From Pseudomonadales bacterium (GTDB lineage: Bacteria > Pseudomonadota > Gammaproteobacteria > Pseudomonadales > Azotimanducaceae), in contig JANQPF010000006.1 of assembly GCA_028285415.1 (NCBI GenBank), forward strand, positions 1 through 64,000: a DNA stretch of 64,000 bases, written 5' to 3'. The notes under the pieces are model-generated. The model had not been told where the DNA came from. It ran no database searches and was given only the letters and a program-made list of their open reading frames with translations. The first letter of the stretch is position 1; the number at the start of each line of letters is the position of its first letter. A program made the translations under genes and the position numbers. Of the stretch, positions 9,059 through 17,205 are shown piece by piece.

Positions 9059-9720
9059 GGTGCGTCGGCGCGGGTGACGTTGTCGGCCGGCGGATGCATG
9101 GTCAGCTCGACGAAGTGACTGAAACCGCCCTCCCCGTCATCGCGTTCGGAGCGAAACTGCTGCAGCTGGTGGCCGGCGCCACGAAACCAGATTCTCGAAA
9201 GCTGCTCCCGCACCGTATCTGCGATGGGTTCAAGTTGCATCTCCCAGCCGTTTTGCCTGCGTTCGCCGGACACGGAAAAGTGTGTCGTCAGCGACGATGC
9301 GTCACCGTTCAGAACTGCTTCCAGGGTCAGCAATACCAGATGGCTCGGGCGTGCCGGATCCAGCTGCGTTCTGCGTGTGACGTCACGGGTTCCAGGACCG
9401 TGACGATTGCGCTCCCGGCGGGTCAGAGAGACCGCTCCGGCGTTGAGCGTACGCTCCTCGGCGCGCGGATCCGTGATGCGCATGACCAGCCCCTGTTCGG
9501 CAGTCTTGAACATGATCCCCTGCTGTTTCTTGACGCGGCTGAACAGCGGGTTCCGCTGGCTCTGCTCGAACGCAACCTCAACGTCGGCGGGAAATTCGAG
9601 CGCGCCGATCAGCGCGAGGGTGGCATCCCGCGTCAACGCTTCCGTGGCGGGTTCCCCGGCAAAACACTCGGTTACCGCGAGGAGTAGCAGGGTGGCGCTG
9701 ACTGCGGCACGGGCCACCAT
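9055..9720 (-). CDS. LolA-like periplasmic carrier (ApeL-like)
   Basis: A 221-residue exported protein with a signal peptide (hydrophobic residues 5-20, likely cleavage after CFA at about 21). The mature part resembles LolA-type outer-membrane lipoprotein carriers (a beta-rich half barrel, with a strand such as GIMFKTAEQGLVMRITDP). In aryl-polyene clusters it should ferry the lipid product from the MMPL exporter to the outer membrane. It overlaps the exporter gene by 4 bp, and its start follows directly after the LpxL-like gene stop at 9721. Confidence 0.78.
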   Translation of the reverse strand: MVARAAVSATLLLLAVTECFAGEPATEALTRDATLALIGALEFPADVEVAFEQSQRNPLFSRVKKQQGIMFKTAEQGLVMRITDPRAEERTLNAGAVSLTRRERNRHGPGTRDVTRRTQLDPARPSHLVLLTLEAVLNGDASSLTTHFSVSGERRQNGWEMQLEPIADTVREQLSRIWFRGAGHQLQQFRSERDDGEGGFSHFVELTMHPPADNVTRADAP

Positions 9721-10623
9721 TCAGGCCTCCTCCCAGAAATCGAAAAAGTTGAACCAGGCGTAAGGGGATGCACGCACGTGATGTTCGAGGCGAGCCACGT
9801 AGCTTGCGACGAGCGCGTCGATGGCTTCCTGGCGGGTCCTTCTCGGAAAGTCCGTTCGTGCGCTGATCACCTCACAATGCACTTCGTAGCCTTTGTCAGT
9901 CAGGCAACAGAACGCGCCGATAATGGGCGCTTTGAACACGTTGGCAATGATGTAAGGACCCAGCGGGAAGTGCGCGGCCGTGCCGAGAAACTCATGTTCG
10001 GACGTGCGGTCACCTACACGCCGACGATCGGCCAGAAAGCCCACCCAGTCACCTTCACGCAGCGCATCACCGATGTTGAGGCCAAGTGCCACGGATTCCT
10101 GCTCGGAATCGATGATGAGGGCCGCGAGCTCGGGCTCTACCTCTGCCATGATGTCCATGAATCGCTGGTTGAGCGCCTTGTCCAGCACAATTCTGAGCCT
10201 GATGCCGCCGAGGGCAGGTCCCACAACCCGGGCTGCTTCGAAAGAGCCGAAGTGAGCCGCCAGAAAGATTCCCGGCTCCTTGCGCTCGAGCACCTCGGCA
10301 AGGGTGGGATCCACGACAAACCGCACCGGGATGCTGTCCGGATCTGCCAGGAAATAGAATCTGTCTGCAGTGACCTTGGCGAACTGATGAAAATGGGTGA
10401 GCACCTCCGTGAGCCGCGCGGGGCGGCCGAAGACACGCGCAAGGTACTCCTGCGAGGCGCGGCGTTCGGGTCCCCGCACGAGGAGGAAGTAAACGCTGAC
10501 GGGCCACAGCATGGTATGCAGTACGCCACGCCCGAGATGCCGGGCCACCCAGACCAGAAAACGCAGACCGCCGGTGCTGCCGGCTTCGGGCCTCGACTGC
10601 CACTGAGTTTTGCCGTCACTCAT
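9721..10623 (-). CDS. LpxL/HtrB-like acyltransferase of the aryl-polyene cluster
   Basis: A 300-residue protein of the lipid A late acyltransferase family. The catalytic HxxxxE motif is visible as HFGSFE in the stretch AAHFGSFEAAR, and a membrane-binding N-terminal helix is present (GVLHTMLWPVSVYFLL). It does not look like a housekeeping lpxL because it is embedded between the ligase (4-bp overlap at 10620) and LolA genes. It probably acylates the lipid anchor or transfers the polyene chain; the substrate is inferred. Confidence 0.8.
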   Translation of the reverse strand: MSDGKTQWQSRPEAGSTGGLRFLVWVARHLGRGVLHTMLWPVSVYFLLVRGPERRASQEYLARVFGRPARLTEVLTHFHQFAKVTADRFYFLADPDSIPVRFVVDPTLAEVLERKEPGIFLAAHFGSFEAARVVGPALGGIRLRIVLDKALNQRFMDIMAEVEPELAALIIDSEQESVALGLNIGDALREGDWVGFLADRRRVGDRTSEHEFLGTAAHFPLGPYIIANVFKAPIIGAFCCLTDKGYEVHCEVISARTDFPRRTRQEAIDALVASYVARLEHHVRASPYAWFNFFDFWEEA

Positions 10624-11933
10624 GGTGATTCCGATGCAATCATGCTGGCCAGATCGGCCATCCTGAGTTTGCTGGTCCGGTCGCGAGGCAGCGCATCGAC
10701 AAAACGTATGGGCCGGGGCAGGAACGCAACGTCCATTTCCCGCGCAAGCGCTGTGCGTATGTCGCTTGCGTTCAAACCAGGCGCCACGACCAGCGCGGCG
10801 AGCCGACCGCTGTCTGCCAGGCCGTAGCTCGCCGGATCGTACAAGACGCCGTCTTCTACGCCGTCGACGCCCAGGAGAAGGTTATTCAAGCGCGCGAGCG
10901 ATTCGCGCTTACCGCCGACCTTGATGATGTCGGTGTTGCGCCCTTCCAGTTCGTAGCGGGCTGCATCGAGCTGCTTAAACTGGTCGGCAAGCGTTACGGG
11001 CTCTGGCAGCGTCCTGTGGTTGATCGTCACTGCGCCCTCGTCGTAGGCGACGTCGAAGCAGTCGAAAAACTCCCAGGCGATCTCTTGCCCGGGGAAGCGA
11101 CTGGCGAGTGAGCCTACTTCACTGCATCCGTAGATTTCGAATATCTCTGCGCTCAGGGTGTTTTCGATTTCACGGGTAAGCGTATCGTCCAGCGGTGCGG
11201 TGGCAGACAGAACGGTGCTCACGTTGGCTGGCGGGCTCGGCAGCTTACGCATGGCGCGCAGGTGCACCGGGGTCGAAACCAGAACGCTCGGTTTACGAAA
11301 GCTTGTCAGTGCCGTGGCGACGTCCTGCGGGTAGAAATCGGGGCCGCAGTGAAGCGTCAGAGGCGCGACCGTTGGCAAGAGCATGGCCCATTCGAGGCCG
11401 TACATGTGCCACGAAGGAACCGTGGCAACCAGACCGCGTTCCTCCTGGGGCTCGCCGGGGAGGTAACGCCAGTGTACGCGGCGCCATGTGTCCAGCATCT
11501 CCCAGGACTTGGCGTGTGCTTGTGGCTCACCGGTGCTGCCAGACGTAAAGGCCACCGCTGCCAGCGTTTCGCCGGACTGTGCAGGCGCTGTGCTCGAGCC
11601 GTTGCTCCCCGGGTTCAGGTTCAGGCAGACGTCAACGTCGTCGGCCTCCTTGTCGCTGGCTACGCACAGATCCTCGTAGGCGTCGAGGTTCTGCGCGAAC
11701 TCCGGCTCGCGCCGCGAGGGTAGAAGATTGGTTATGCCTCTCGCCAGGGCTGCGAAGAAACAGGCTGTGAAGGTGTATCGTTCCTGACAGAGGTTGACCA
11801 GATAGCGCGTGTCCGGAAGGGTTTCGGCAACTGCGTTGATATCAGCGCAGAACTGACCAACGGTGATGATTCTGTCCCCGGCGCGTGCAAAAGCTGCTTG
11901 TGGCTCGCGCTCGACGAGGGGGATTTGACTCAT
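10620..11933 (-). CDS. AMP-dependent aryl-acyl ligase (XanA2/ApeH-like)
   Basis: A 437-residue adenylate-forming enzyme. The P-loop TSGSTGEP is at 130-137, YGCSE at 268-272, GRNTDIIKVGGK at 331-342, and the C-terminal catalytic lysine is Lys422 in RTSKLRM. It probably activates the hydroxybenzoate made by the chorismatase and loads it on the neighbouring ACP as starter. The length is short for acyl-CoA ligases but usual for this cluster type. It overlaps both neighbours by 4 bp (11930-11933 and 10620-10623), so the unit is tightly coupled. Confidence 0.85.
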   Translation of the reverse strand: MSQIPLVEREPQAAFARAGDRIITVGQFCADINAVAETLPDTRYLVNLCQERYTFTACFFAALARGITNLLPSRREPEFAQNLDAYEDLCVASDKEADDVDVCLNLNPGSNGSSTAPAQSGETLAAVAFTSGSTGEPQAHAKSWEMLDTWRRVHWRYLPGEPQEERGLVATVPSWHMYGLEWAMLLPTVAPLTLHCGPDFYPQDVATALTSFRKPSVLVSTPVHLRAMRKLPSPPANVSTVLSATAPLDDTLTREIENTLSAEIFEIYGCSEVGSLASRFPGQEIAWEFFDCFDVAYDEGAVTINHRTLPEPVTLADQFKQLDAARYELEGRNTDIIKVGGKRESLARLNNLLLGVDGVEDGVLYDPASYGLADSGRLAALVVAPGLNASDIRTALAREMDVAFLPRPIRFVDALPRDRTSKLRMADLASMIASESP

Positions 11934-12214
11934 GACGCGGTTTGACGCGTCTCAGTCTCCTGCATGACGTGGGCGGTCAGATTGGCCAGCGTGGCGAAAA
12001 TTTCCTTCGTGGCTTCGTCCTCGGCCGAGATATGGACGTCGTACTGCTCGGCGATGGCCACCGCAATTTCCAAGGCGTCGATGGAGTCCAGACCCAGACC
12101 GGTTTCATCGAACATGATGGCGTCGGGTTCGATCTCTTCGGGTGCAACATCGTCGATGTTGAGAATATCGATGATCAGCTTTGCCATTTCGAGTTGTTGT
12201 GGGGTCTGTGCCAT
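11930..12214 (-). CDS. Acyl carrier protein (second of two)
   Basis: A 94-residue ACP with the phosphopantetheine serine at Ser44 in LGLDSIDALEI. It heads the ACP-ligase-acyltransferase-LolA-exporter unit, so it may carry the aryl starter made by the ligase. ATG at 12214 gives a normal ACP N-terminus; an in-frame ATG at 12259 adds 15 residues without homology-like pattern, and neither has a clean ribosome site. The start is therefore uncertain. The gene is divergent from the second halogenase-like gene. Confidence 0.86.
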   Translation of the reverse strand: MAQTPQQLEMAKLIIDILNIDDVAPEEIEPDAIMFDETGLGLDSIDALEIAVAIAEQYDVHISAEDEATKEIFATLANLTAHVMQETETRQTAS

Positions 12215-12315
12215 GTTTTTGCAGAACGCGGGTAAAGAGATATTGTCATGGATGGTCATATCCTTTTCAATGCGCGCCTGTCAGATGCGATTGTTGAAGG
12301 AACCTTTCTCAGTAG

Positions 12316-13617
12316 ATGCATAGTGTGGACGTCCTGGTCGTAGGCGGTGGGCCTGCAGGTACCACATCCGCGGCATTGCTGGCGGAAAGAGGTTGGCAGG
12401 TCACCCTGTTCGAGAAGACTCACCATCCCCGGTTTCACATCGGCGAATCGCTCCTGCCAGGAAACCTGCCCATTCTGGATCAGCTGGGCGTGCTGCAGGC
12501 GGTCAAAGACATCGGTGTCTACAAGCCGGGCGCAGATTTCACCGGCCCCGACGGCAGGGTGCTCTCCTTTCCTTTTGCGCGGGCGCTGGGCGACACGCCG
12601 GAACACGCGTTTCAGGTCAAGCGCGCCGAATTCGACCGGGTGTTGTTCGAGAACTGCCGCAGCAAAGGCGCTGACGCCCGCGAAGGCTTCGAAGTGACGA
12701 ACGTTCGCCAGCTTGGCTCCCATAGCGACGTCGACTATCTCGATGCAGACGGCAACGCGTCGACGCTGCGAGCAAGGCTCGTGGTGGACGCCAGCGGTCG
12801 AGATACGCTGATTGCCCGTCAGCGTGGCTGGCAGGTACGCAACCGTCGCCACGCGAGCGCCGCTCTTTTCGGTCACTTCCGCAACGTCACGCGACGCGGT
12901 GACGAGCTGACCGGCAATATCAGCGTGTACTGGTTCGAGCACGGTTGGATCTGGATGATTCCGCTGCCTGACGACGTGATGAGCGTGGGCGCGGTCTGCT
13001 GGCCGAGCTATCTCAAAGAGCGGGAAGTAGATCTCGAGAGTTTCCTGCGCGACACGCTCGCAACCGTGCCCGATGCCGGGGAGCGGATGCGCAACGCGGT
13101 TGCCGTGAGCCCTGTCAGCGCAACAGGCAACTACTCTTATGAGGCCAGGCGCCTCTACGATGACGGCATACTGCTGGTCGGTGACGCCTATGCTTTCATC
13201 GACCCGGTGTTTTCGAGCGGTGTGTACCTCGCCATGAACGCCGGTGTGCAAAGCGTGGTACCTGCGGAAGCGTGGCTGCGCGGCGAGCGCAAAGCGTTCC
13301 GGCAGGCCTGCCGCGGGTACGCCCGTGCGGTACGCAGCAAGATTGGTGCGTTTTCCTGGTTTATCTATCGCTTTACAACGCCGACGATGCGAGACCTGTT
13401 CCGCAATCCAAGAAACGACTGGCAGGTGGAGCAGGCGGTCATATCCATGCTCGCCGGTGACGGCGACGGCAGCGCCGACATTCGTCGGCGACTGCGGATT
13501 TTCAAGATGATTTACTGGGGCTATCGGCTGCGACGACTCCAGGAGTCCTGGCGCAGATGGTGGTCGAGGCGCCGCAATCAGGGTGTGGCGTTCGCGGACG
13601 AGACGATCATGTCCTGA
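12316..13617 (+). CDS. Flavin-dependent halogenase-like monooxygenase, second copy
   Basis: A 433-residue FAD protein with GGGPAG at residues 10-15, the GESLLPG substrate/FAD loop, WIWMIP at 211-216 (WxWxIP halogenase motif) and a GDAYAFIDPVFSSG second FAD motif. It is only distantly similar to the cluster's other FAD enzyme at 5298 and is about 85 residues shorter, so it is not a recent duplicate. Its stop overlaps the chorismatase start (TGATG), which ties it to the aryl starter. Halogenation of the hydroxybenzoate or of the polyene is likely; a reductase or hydroxylase role cannot be excluded. Confidence 0.8.
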   Translation: MHSVDVLVVGGGPAGTTSAALLAERGWQVTLFEKTHHPRFHIGESLLPGNLPILDQLGVLQAVKDIGVYKPGADFTGPDGRVLSFPFARALGDTPEHAFQVKRAEFDRVLFENCRSKGADAREGFEVTNVRQLGSHSDVDYLDADGNASTLRARLVVDASGRDTLIARQRGWQVRNRRHASAALFGHFRNVTRRGDELTGNISVYWFEHGWIWMIPLPDDVMSVGAVCWPSYLKEREVDLESFLRDTLATVPDAGERMRNAVAVSPVSATGNYSYEARRLYDDGILLVGDAYAFIDPVFSSGVYLAMNAGVQSVVPAEAWLRGERKAFRQACRGYARAVRSKIGAFSWFIYRFTTPTMRDLFRNPRNDWQVEQAVISMLAGDGDGSADIRRRLRIFKMIYWGYRLRRLQESWRRWWSRRRNQGVAFADETIMS

Positions 13618-14543
13618 TGGCTGAGCTGTGTTTCAGATTCGGCGCCCCCAATGCGTACGCTCGCGTAGACGAAGGACAGGTGTTGACGCTTGGGCTTTCC
13701 AATGCGCTGCTGGCTGGCCCCGGGGAGGAGCGCTGGCCGCTGCCGGGCCGGGGTGAGATCGAGCGGCACGATGATTTCCTCATCTGGCGGGGCGAGCGCG
13801 GCATGTGTGGCGTGGCCGCAGTCCCGGTCGGTGATCGCAATATCGAAGGGGTTACGGAGCAGCTGTACACGACCATTTTGACGCTGACCGATGGCCTCGT
13901 CCTGCATCGTTTCTGGAACTTCATCCCGCAGATCAATCAGCCTGTCGGTGAGCTTGATCGCTACATGTGCTTCTGCACCGGCCGAGCACGCGCTTTCAGC
14001 AACCCGACAAATCCGTTTACCGGCGAAGAGCTACCGCCGGCCTCGGCGGTGGGTACCCACGGAGACCATCTTTGCGTGGTCTTTGTTGCGGGCCCTGAGA
14101 GTCTCACGCCCGTGGAGAATCCTCTGCAGGTTCCGGCCTATGAATACCCGCCCAAATATGGGCCGCGCTCGCCGAGCTTTGCGCGCGCCGGGGTTATCGA
14201 TGCAACCCGGACACTTTTGATATCCGGCACGGCAAGCATTCGCGGCAGCGAATCTCTGCATCCGGGGGACTTTGAGTCCCAGGCCCGCACGGCGCTGGAA
14301 AACATCCAGGCGGTGAGCGAAGCGGCGGGCTGCCCGGAGTGGCTCGCAGGCGGCGGAACACATCGTTCTACCGTCCGCGTCTACGTAAAAGACGCCGGCG
14401 CGCGCCTGCAGCACGCTGCCTGGTTTGAACGACACTTGCCTGTTGGGATAGAGCAAATTAACTTCATTCAAGCGGACATTTGCCGCGCGGAGCTTCTGTT
14501 GGAGCTGGAAGCCTGCGCGGTGCCGCATGAGCAAGGTGAATAA
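13617..14543 (+). CDS. Chorismatase (XanB2/FkbO/Hyg5-like) supplying hydroxybenzoate
   Basis: A 308-residue chorismatase. The C-terminal half has the RidA-like pattern with GTASIRG, a GDFESQARTALENI helix and conserved Arg/Glu positions, as in the FkbO/Hyg5/XanB2 family, which removes the pyruvyl group from chorismate. XanB2 makes 3- and 4-hydroxybenzoate, the xanthomonadin starter. ATG at 13617 is chosen because it overlaps the stop of the halogenase-like gene and gives a family-length protein; a longer frame from 13557 overlaps real coding sequence. Whether this copy makes 3-HBA, 4-HBA or both is not decidable by eye. Confidence 0.85.
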   Translation: MAELCFRFGAPNAYARVDEGQVLTLGLSNALLAGPGEERWPLPGRGEIERHDDFLIWRGERGMCGVAAVPVGDRNIEGVTEQLYTTILTLTDGLVLHRFWNFIPQINQPVGELDRYMCFCTGRARAFSNPTNPFTGEELPPASAVGTHGDHLCVVFVAGPESLTPVENPLQVPAYEYPPKYGPRSPSFARAGVIDATRTLLISGTASIRGSESLHPGDFESQARTALENIQAVSEAAGCPEWLAGGGTHRSTVRVYVKDAGARLQHAAWFERHLPVGIEQINFIQADICRAELLLELEACAVPHEQGE

Positions 14544-14559
14544 AGCAGGAGACTCATCC

Positions 14560-14958
14560 ATGGTAGGTAGACTATTGAACAACGTGGCGTTGCTGAGCCT
14601 TTTTTCGATGGCGTTGCTGCTGGCCGGCAACGCGCACGCGGCAAAGCCCATAGAAAATGTCGAAGGTTCGTCGATTCCTGCCGGCCTGAGCGACGAGCAG
14701 ATTGCCAAAACCATTCAGCGCGGTGGCGCGGCACGCGGCTGGGTGATCAAAAAAGTCGCCGCGGGTCACCTGGAGGCAACCATATTCGTTCGCTCTCACA
14801 TGGCCAAGGTTGATATCAATTACAGCAATGACAGCTACTCGATCCGCTACAACGACAGCGAAAACCTCGGCTACAAAAACGGCAAAATCCACCGCAACTA
14901 CAACAAGTGGGTCAAAACTCTGAATATGGACATTCAGCGCGAATTTGCGATGTTGTAG
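14560..14958 (+). CDS. Small exported protein of unknown function
   Basis: A 132-residue protein with a clear signal peptide (hydrophobic core VALLSLFSMALLLAG, cleavage after AHA). The mature part is basic, with the conserved-looking tail YSIRYNDSENLGY and KIHRNYNKWVKTLN. I recall similar short periplasmic proteins in other proteobacteria without a function. Start at 14560 has AGGAG 8 nt upstream; an earlier in-frame ATG at 14527 overlaps the chorismatase stop. Being 17 bp behind the chorismatase, it may be co-transcribed with the pigment genes. Confidence 0.72.
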   Translation: MVGRLLNNVALLSLFSMALLLAGNAHAAKPIENVEGSSIPAGLSDEQIAKTIQRGGAARGWVIKKVAAGHLEATIFVRSHMAKVDINYSNDSYSIRYNDSENLGYKNGKIHRNYNKWVKTLNMDIQREFAML

Positions 14959-15118
14959 CGCTCTGACGCGGTTTTTAGCGGATTTGTCGCGTTAAGGCCG
15001 CGTTCATCTAGCCCTTGTTATCTTGTCCCCCAATGATTACGGGGTGATGCAGCCTTCGCTGTATCCCTGAAACGACGAAGTGCCCGTCAGGGCTGTCGGA
15101 TATTGATGAGGAGCAATT

Positions 15119-15658
15119 ATGAACACGTCAATGATCAAAGGTCTGTTAATCGGTGGTGTGGTTGCCGCAGCTGGCGGCGCCGCGGCATACAACATGGTCC
15201 GGGATACCACCCCGCCACTGCCTCAGTTCGCTGAAGTCGTGAGCGCCGTCCCTGCGGTTACACAGATTGCGCAGAACGAAGAAGTTTGCCGTGACGTTGA
15301 AGTGGTTCATCAGGAAACGCCGCGCGATGAGCGTCGCCTGGCGGGCACCGCAACCGGCGTTGCGCTGGGTGGTCTGATTGGTAATCAGATTGGCGGTGGT
15401 AACGGTAAAAAGATTGCAACCGTCGTGGGCGCGGTGGTCGGCGGCATCGCCGGCAACAAAGTGCAGGAGCGGGCGCAGGCTAACGACACCTATACGACCG
15501 TGGAAAGTCAATGTGAGACGGTCGTGAGCTATGTCGACGAAGTCGTCGGCTATGACGTCACCTATCGGATCGGCGAAGAGGAAGGCTCGATCCGGATGGA
15601 CCAGGACCCTGGTGCCACCATTCCCCTCGTGGATGGTCAGCTGCCGCTCGACGCCTGA
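15119..15658 (+). CDS. Glycine-zipper 2TM outer-membrane-type protein
   Basis: A 179-residue envelope protein. Residues 7-24 form a hydrophobic N-terminal segment rich in Gly/Ala, and residues 76-115 (TGVALGGLIGNQIGGG and AVVGGIAGNKVQE) form the glycine zipper seen in 17-kDa surface antigen/SlyB-like proteins. Two cysteines flank the zipper (ECRDVEV-like and SQCETVV contexts). It has a good ribosome site (GAGGAGC) before ATG and its own terminator downstream, so it is a single-gene unit. Function is probably structural in the envelope. Confidence 0.75.
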   Translation: MNTSMIKGLLIGGVVAAAGGAAAYNMVRDTTPPLPQFAEVVSAVPAVTQIAQNEEVCRDVEVVHQETPRDERRLAGTATGVALGGLIGNQIGGGNGKKIATVVGAVVGGIAGNKVQERAQANDTYTTVESQCETVVSYVDEVVGYDVTYRIGEEEGSIRMDQDPGATIPLVDGQLPLDA

Positions 15659-15678
15659 TCCTTCCTCAGCCAACAAAG

Positions 15679-15708
15679 CGGGCGCGACAGTGATGTCGCG
15701 CCCGTTTT
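15679..15708 (+). terminator. Rho-independent terminator after the glycine-zipper gene
   Basis: A 10-bp perfect GC-rich stem (CGGGCGCGAC paired with GTCGCGCCCG) with a six-base loop, followed by TTTT. It lies 20 bp after the stop of the 15119-15658 gene. Confidence 0.85.
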
Positions 15709-15932
15709 CGTATGTATGGTTGGCACGACGCCTGACGCAAAGGACAAGCCAAGGCCATGACGGTTTAGCAACGCAGCTCAGAACATCCGCTGTGGCAGGT
15801 TCCCAGGTGGGATTGATCAGTTCCACAGAGTAGACCCCTACGTCACTCACTCCACCCCCCCCTCCCGAGATAAGTGTTTGAGACATTTGTCAGAATCCTA
15901 CGAAGAGGTGCGTGACAACAATGTAATGTAGT

Positions 15933-15945
15933 GTTGTAATACAAC
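15933..15945. promoter_or_regulatory. Small dyad GTTGTA-A-TACAAC upstream of a hypothetical gene
   Basis: A perfect 6-bp inverted repeat around a single A lies 36 bp before the ATG at 15981. It may be an operator; no partner regulator is identified. Confidence 0.35.
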
Positions 15946-15980
15946 GAATGATCTGTAGGTAGATAAGACGTGGGTTGTGA

Positions 15981-16370
15981 ATGAACAGGAAAGTGATGCA
16001 CCAGATTGAAACAGGCCGAGCAAATCATCTGGCGATCAAAGCCGTCGCGGTGAAAGCGGCAAGCGCTGCGGATCACCCGACTTTCAGGGAAGCAACCAGA
16101 ATTGCTCAAGTGCTGCTGACCGGATATCACCAGGGCCTCCAGGCGAGGCATGAATCCGACGAGTACCGCCCCTGTCCTGATATCGACGTGACTTTCCAGG
16201 ACCTGTTGGTCATTGAAAATATGGAGCCGGTGGAGGTGCTGAAGCACTGTGACGATATCGAAGACATGTCTTATCGAGGCGGGTTTTCGAGATCGGAAGC
16301 GTATGGGCTGATTCAGATCGCAAGGCGTCAATCGATTCTCGAGCTTCCAGGATATTCGGACCTGGCCTGA
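15981..16370 (+). CDS. Hypothetical protein
   Basis: A 129-residue protein of unknown function with no signal peptide or membrane segment. Its composition (charged helices, DIDVTFQDLLVIENMEP) looks protein-like and more plausible than the overlapping minus-strand frame 15843-16379, which is rich in His/Ser and has no family features. The ribosome site is weak. I do not recognise a domain, so the coding call is moderate. Confidence 0.5.
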   Translation: MNRKVMHQIETGRANHLAIKAVAVKAASAADHPTFREATRIAQVLLTGYHQGLQARHESDEYRPCPDIDVTFQDLLVIENMEPVEVLKHCDDIEDMSYRGGFSRSEAYGLIQIARRQSILELPGYSDLA

Positions 16371-16491
16371 GACGAGCACGCAATCCTCATGTGCAGGACT
16401 ACCAGGATCAACTCAATCCCCCTTCTGCGCTGGATTCAGGTGCAAAGAAACGGCCTTCGGACGACCAATGAAAAACCCATGGAGGAATGGA

Positions 16492-17094
16492 ATGAAACGA
16501 CAACTCGCGTTGCTGCTCTTCCTGTTCGCAGCGAACACCCAAGCTGACGAACTGAGCTATAGCTGGATCGACGTCGGGTACTCCTGGAACACGCTTGAGG
16601 AAGGTGATCTCGAATTGGAGACCACACAGATCGACGTCGATATCGCGATCGATCTTGGTAAGAGCGCCAAAGATCTGGAACGCTGGTATCTGCACCTGAG
16701 TTTCGCAGACTCCGAGGCGGACCTCGAGTTCGCCGGCGTCGACCTCGGCTCTGCAGATGGCAACGCCTACGGTCTCCTTATCGGCAGCCGTCTCCCCGTT
16801 GTGAGAAAGACTGTCGATTGGTACTTCGAGGTTGGCGGTTTGCGCATCGATCTTGAAGATCTGGGCGATGAAGCGCTGGTTGCACGAACCGGTATACGAG
16901 GCCTGTTTGGTCCGGTTGAAGTTGCCGGTGCCATTGGATACCGCGATGAGCTGGACTTCGCTGACGACACGGTCATCTATACGGTCACCACGGAATTCCA
17001 CTTCAACGACGCCTTCGGATTAGGCGGTGCGGTGGCCTACGACGATACGATCGAAGAGGAAATCTACCGAGTCTTTCTGAGTTATCACTACTAG
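16492..17094 (+). CDS. Small outer-membrane beta-barrel protein
   Basis: A 200-residue protein with a signal peptide (KRQLALLLFLFAANTQA) and a mature chain of alternating hydrophobic strands (SWIDVGYSW, WYFEVGGLRI, VEVAGAIGY, GLGGAVAYD) ending in SYHY. A C-terminal aromatic residue is the Bam recognition signal. About eight strands fit the length. Start at 16492 has GGAGGA at normal spacing; a frame start at 16468 lacks this. It may be an OmpA-like or OmpW-like small barrel; function is unknown. Confidence 0.7.
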   Translation: MKRQLALLLFLFAANTQADELSYSWIDVGYSWNTLEEGDLELETTQIDVDIAIDLGKSAKDLERWYLHLSFADSEADLEFAGVDLGSADGNAYGLLIGSRLPVVRKTVDWYFEVGGLRIDLEDLGDEALVARTGIRGLFGPVEVAGAIGYRDELDFADDTVIYTVTTEFHFNDAFGLGGAVAYDDTIEEEIYRVFLSYHY

Positions 17095-17105
17095 GGAGGA
17101 ACGAC

Positions 17106-17198
17106 ATGAGCGGTCTGGCTGGCGGAAAAAAGGTGATGCCTCCAGCGGCGATGACACCACGAATCTCGTTCCCTGTCTGGTGTGTTACATGGAAGTAA
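17106..17198 (+). CDS. Candidate 30-residue ORF behind a strong ribosome site
   Basis: Directly after the barrel-protein stop, AGGGAGG at 17093-17099 sits 6 nt before an ATG that opens a 30-codon frame ending in TAA at 17196-17198. The peptide starts MSGLAGGKKVMPPAAMT and has no recognised family. Its 3' end overlaps the left arm of the inverted repeat at 17180-17203. It could be a real coupled small gene or a chance frame behind a strong ribosome site. Confidence 0.3.
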   Translation: MSGLAGGKKVMPPAAMTPRISFPVWCVTWK

Positions 17199-17203
17199 CA
17201 CAC
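17180..17203. promoter_or_regulatory. Nine-bp inverted repeat, probable operator
   Basis: Arms GTGTGTTAC and GTAACACAC are separated by ATGGAA. The repeat lies 2 bp upstream of a plausible -35 element and is not followed by a T run, so an operator fits better than a terminator. The likely binder is the regulator-like protein encoded at 17243. Confidence 0.6.
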
Positions 17204-17205
17204 AG

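Noticed and set aside
12256-13251. A 331-codon minus-strand frame opposite the second halogenase-like gene
   Set aside because: The plus strand carries FAD and WxWxIP motifs; the minus frame is His/Arg-rich and looks like a shadow.
15843-16379. A 178-codon minus-strand frame over the 15981-16370 gene
   Set aside because: It lacks a ribosome site and has a less protein-like composition than the plus frame.
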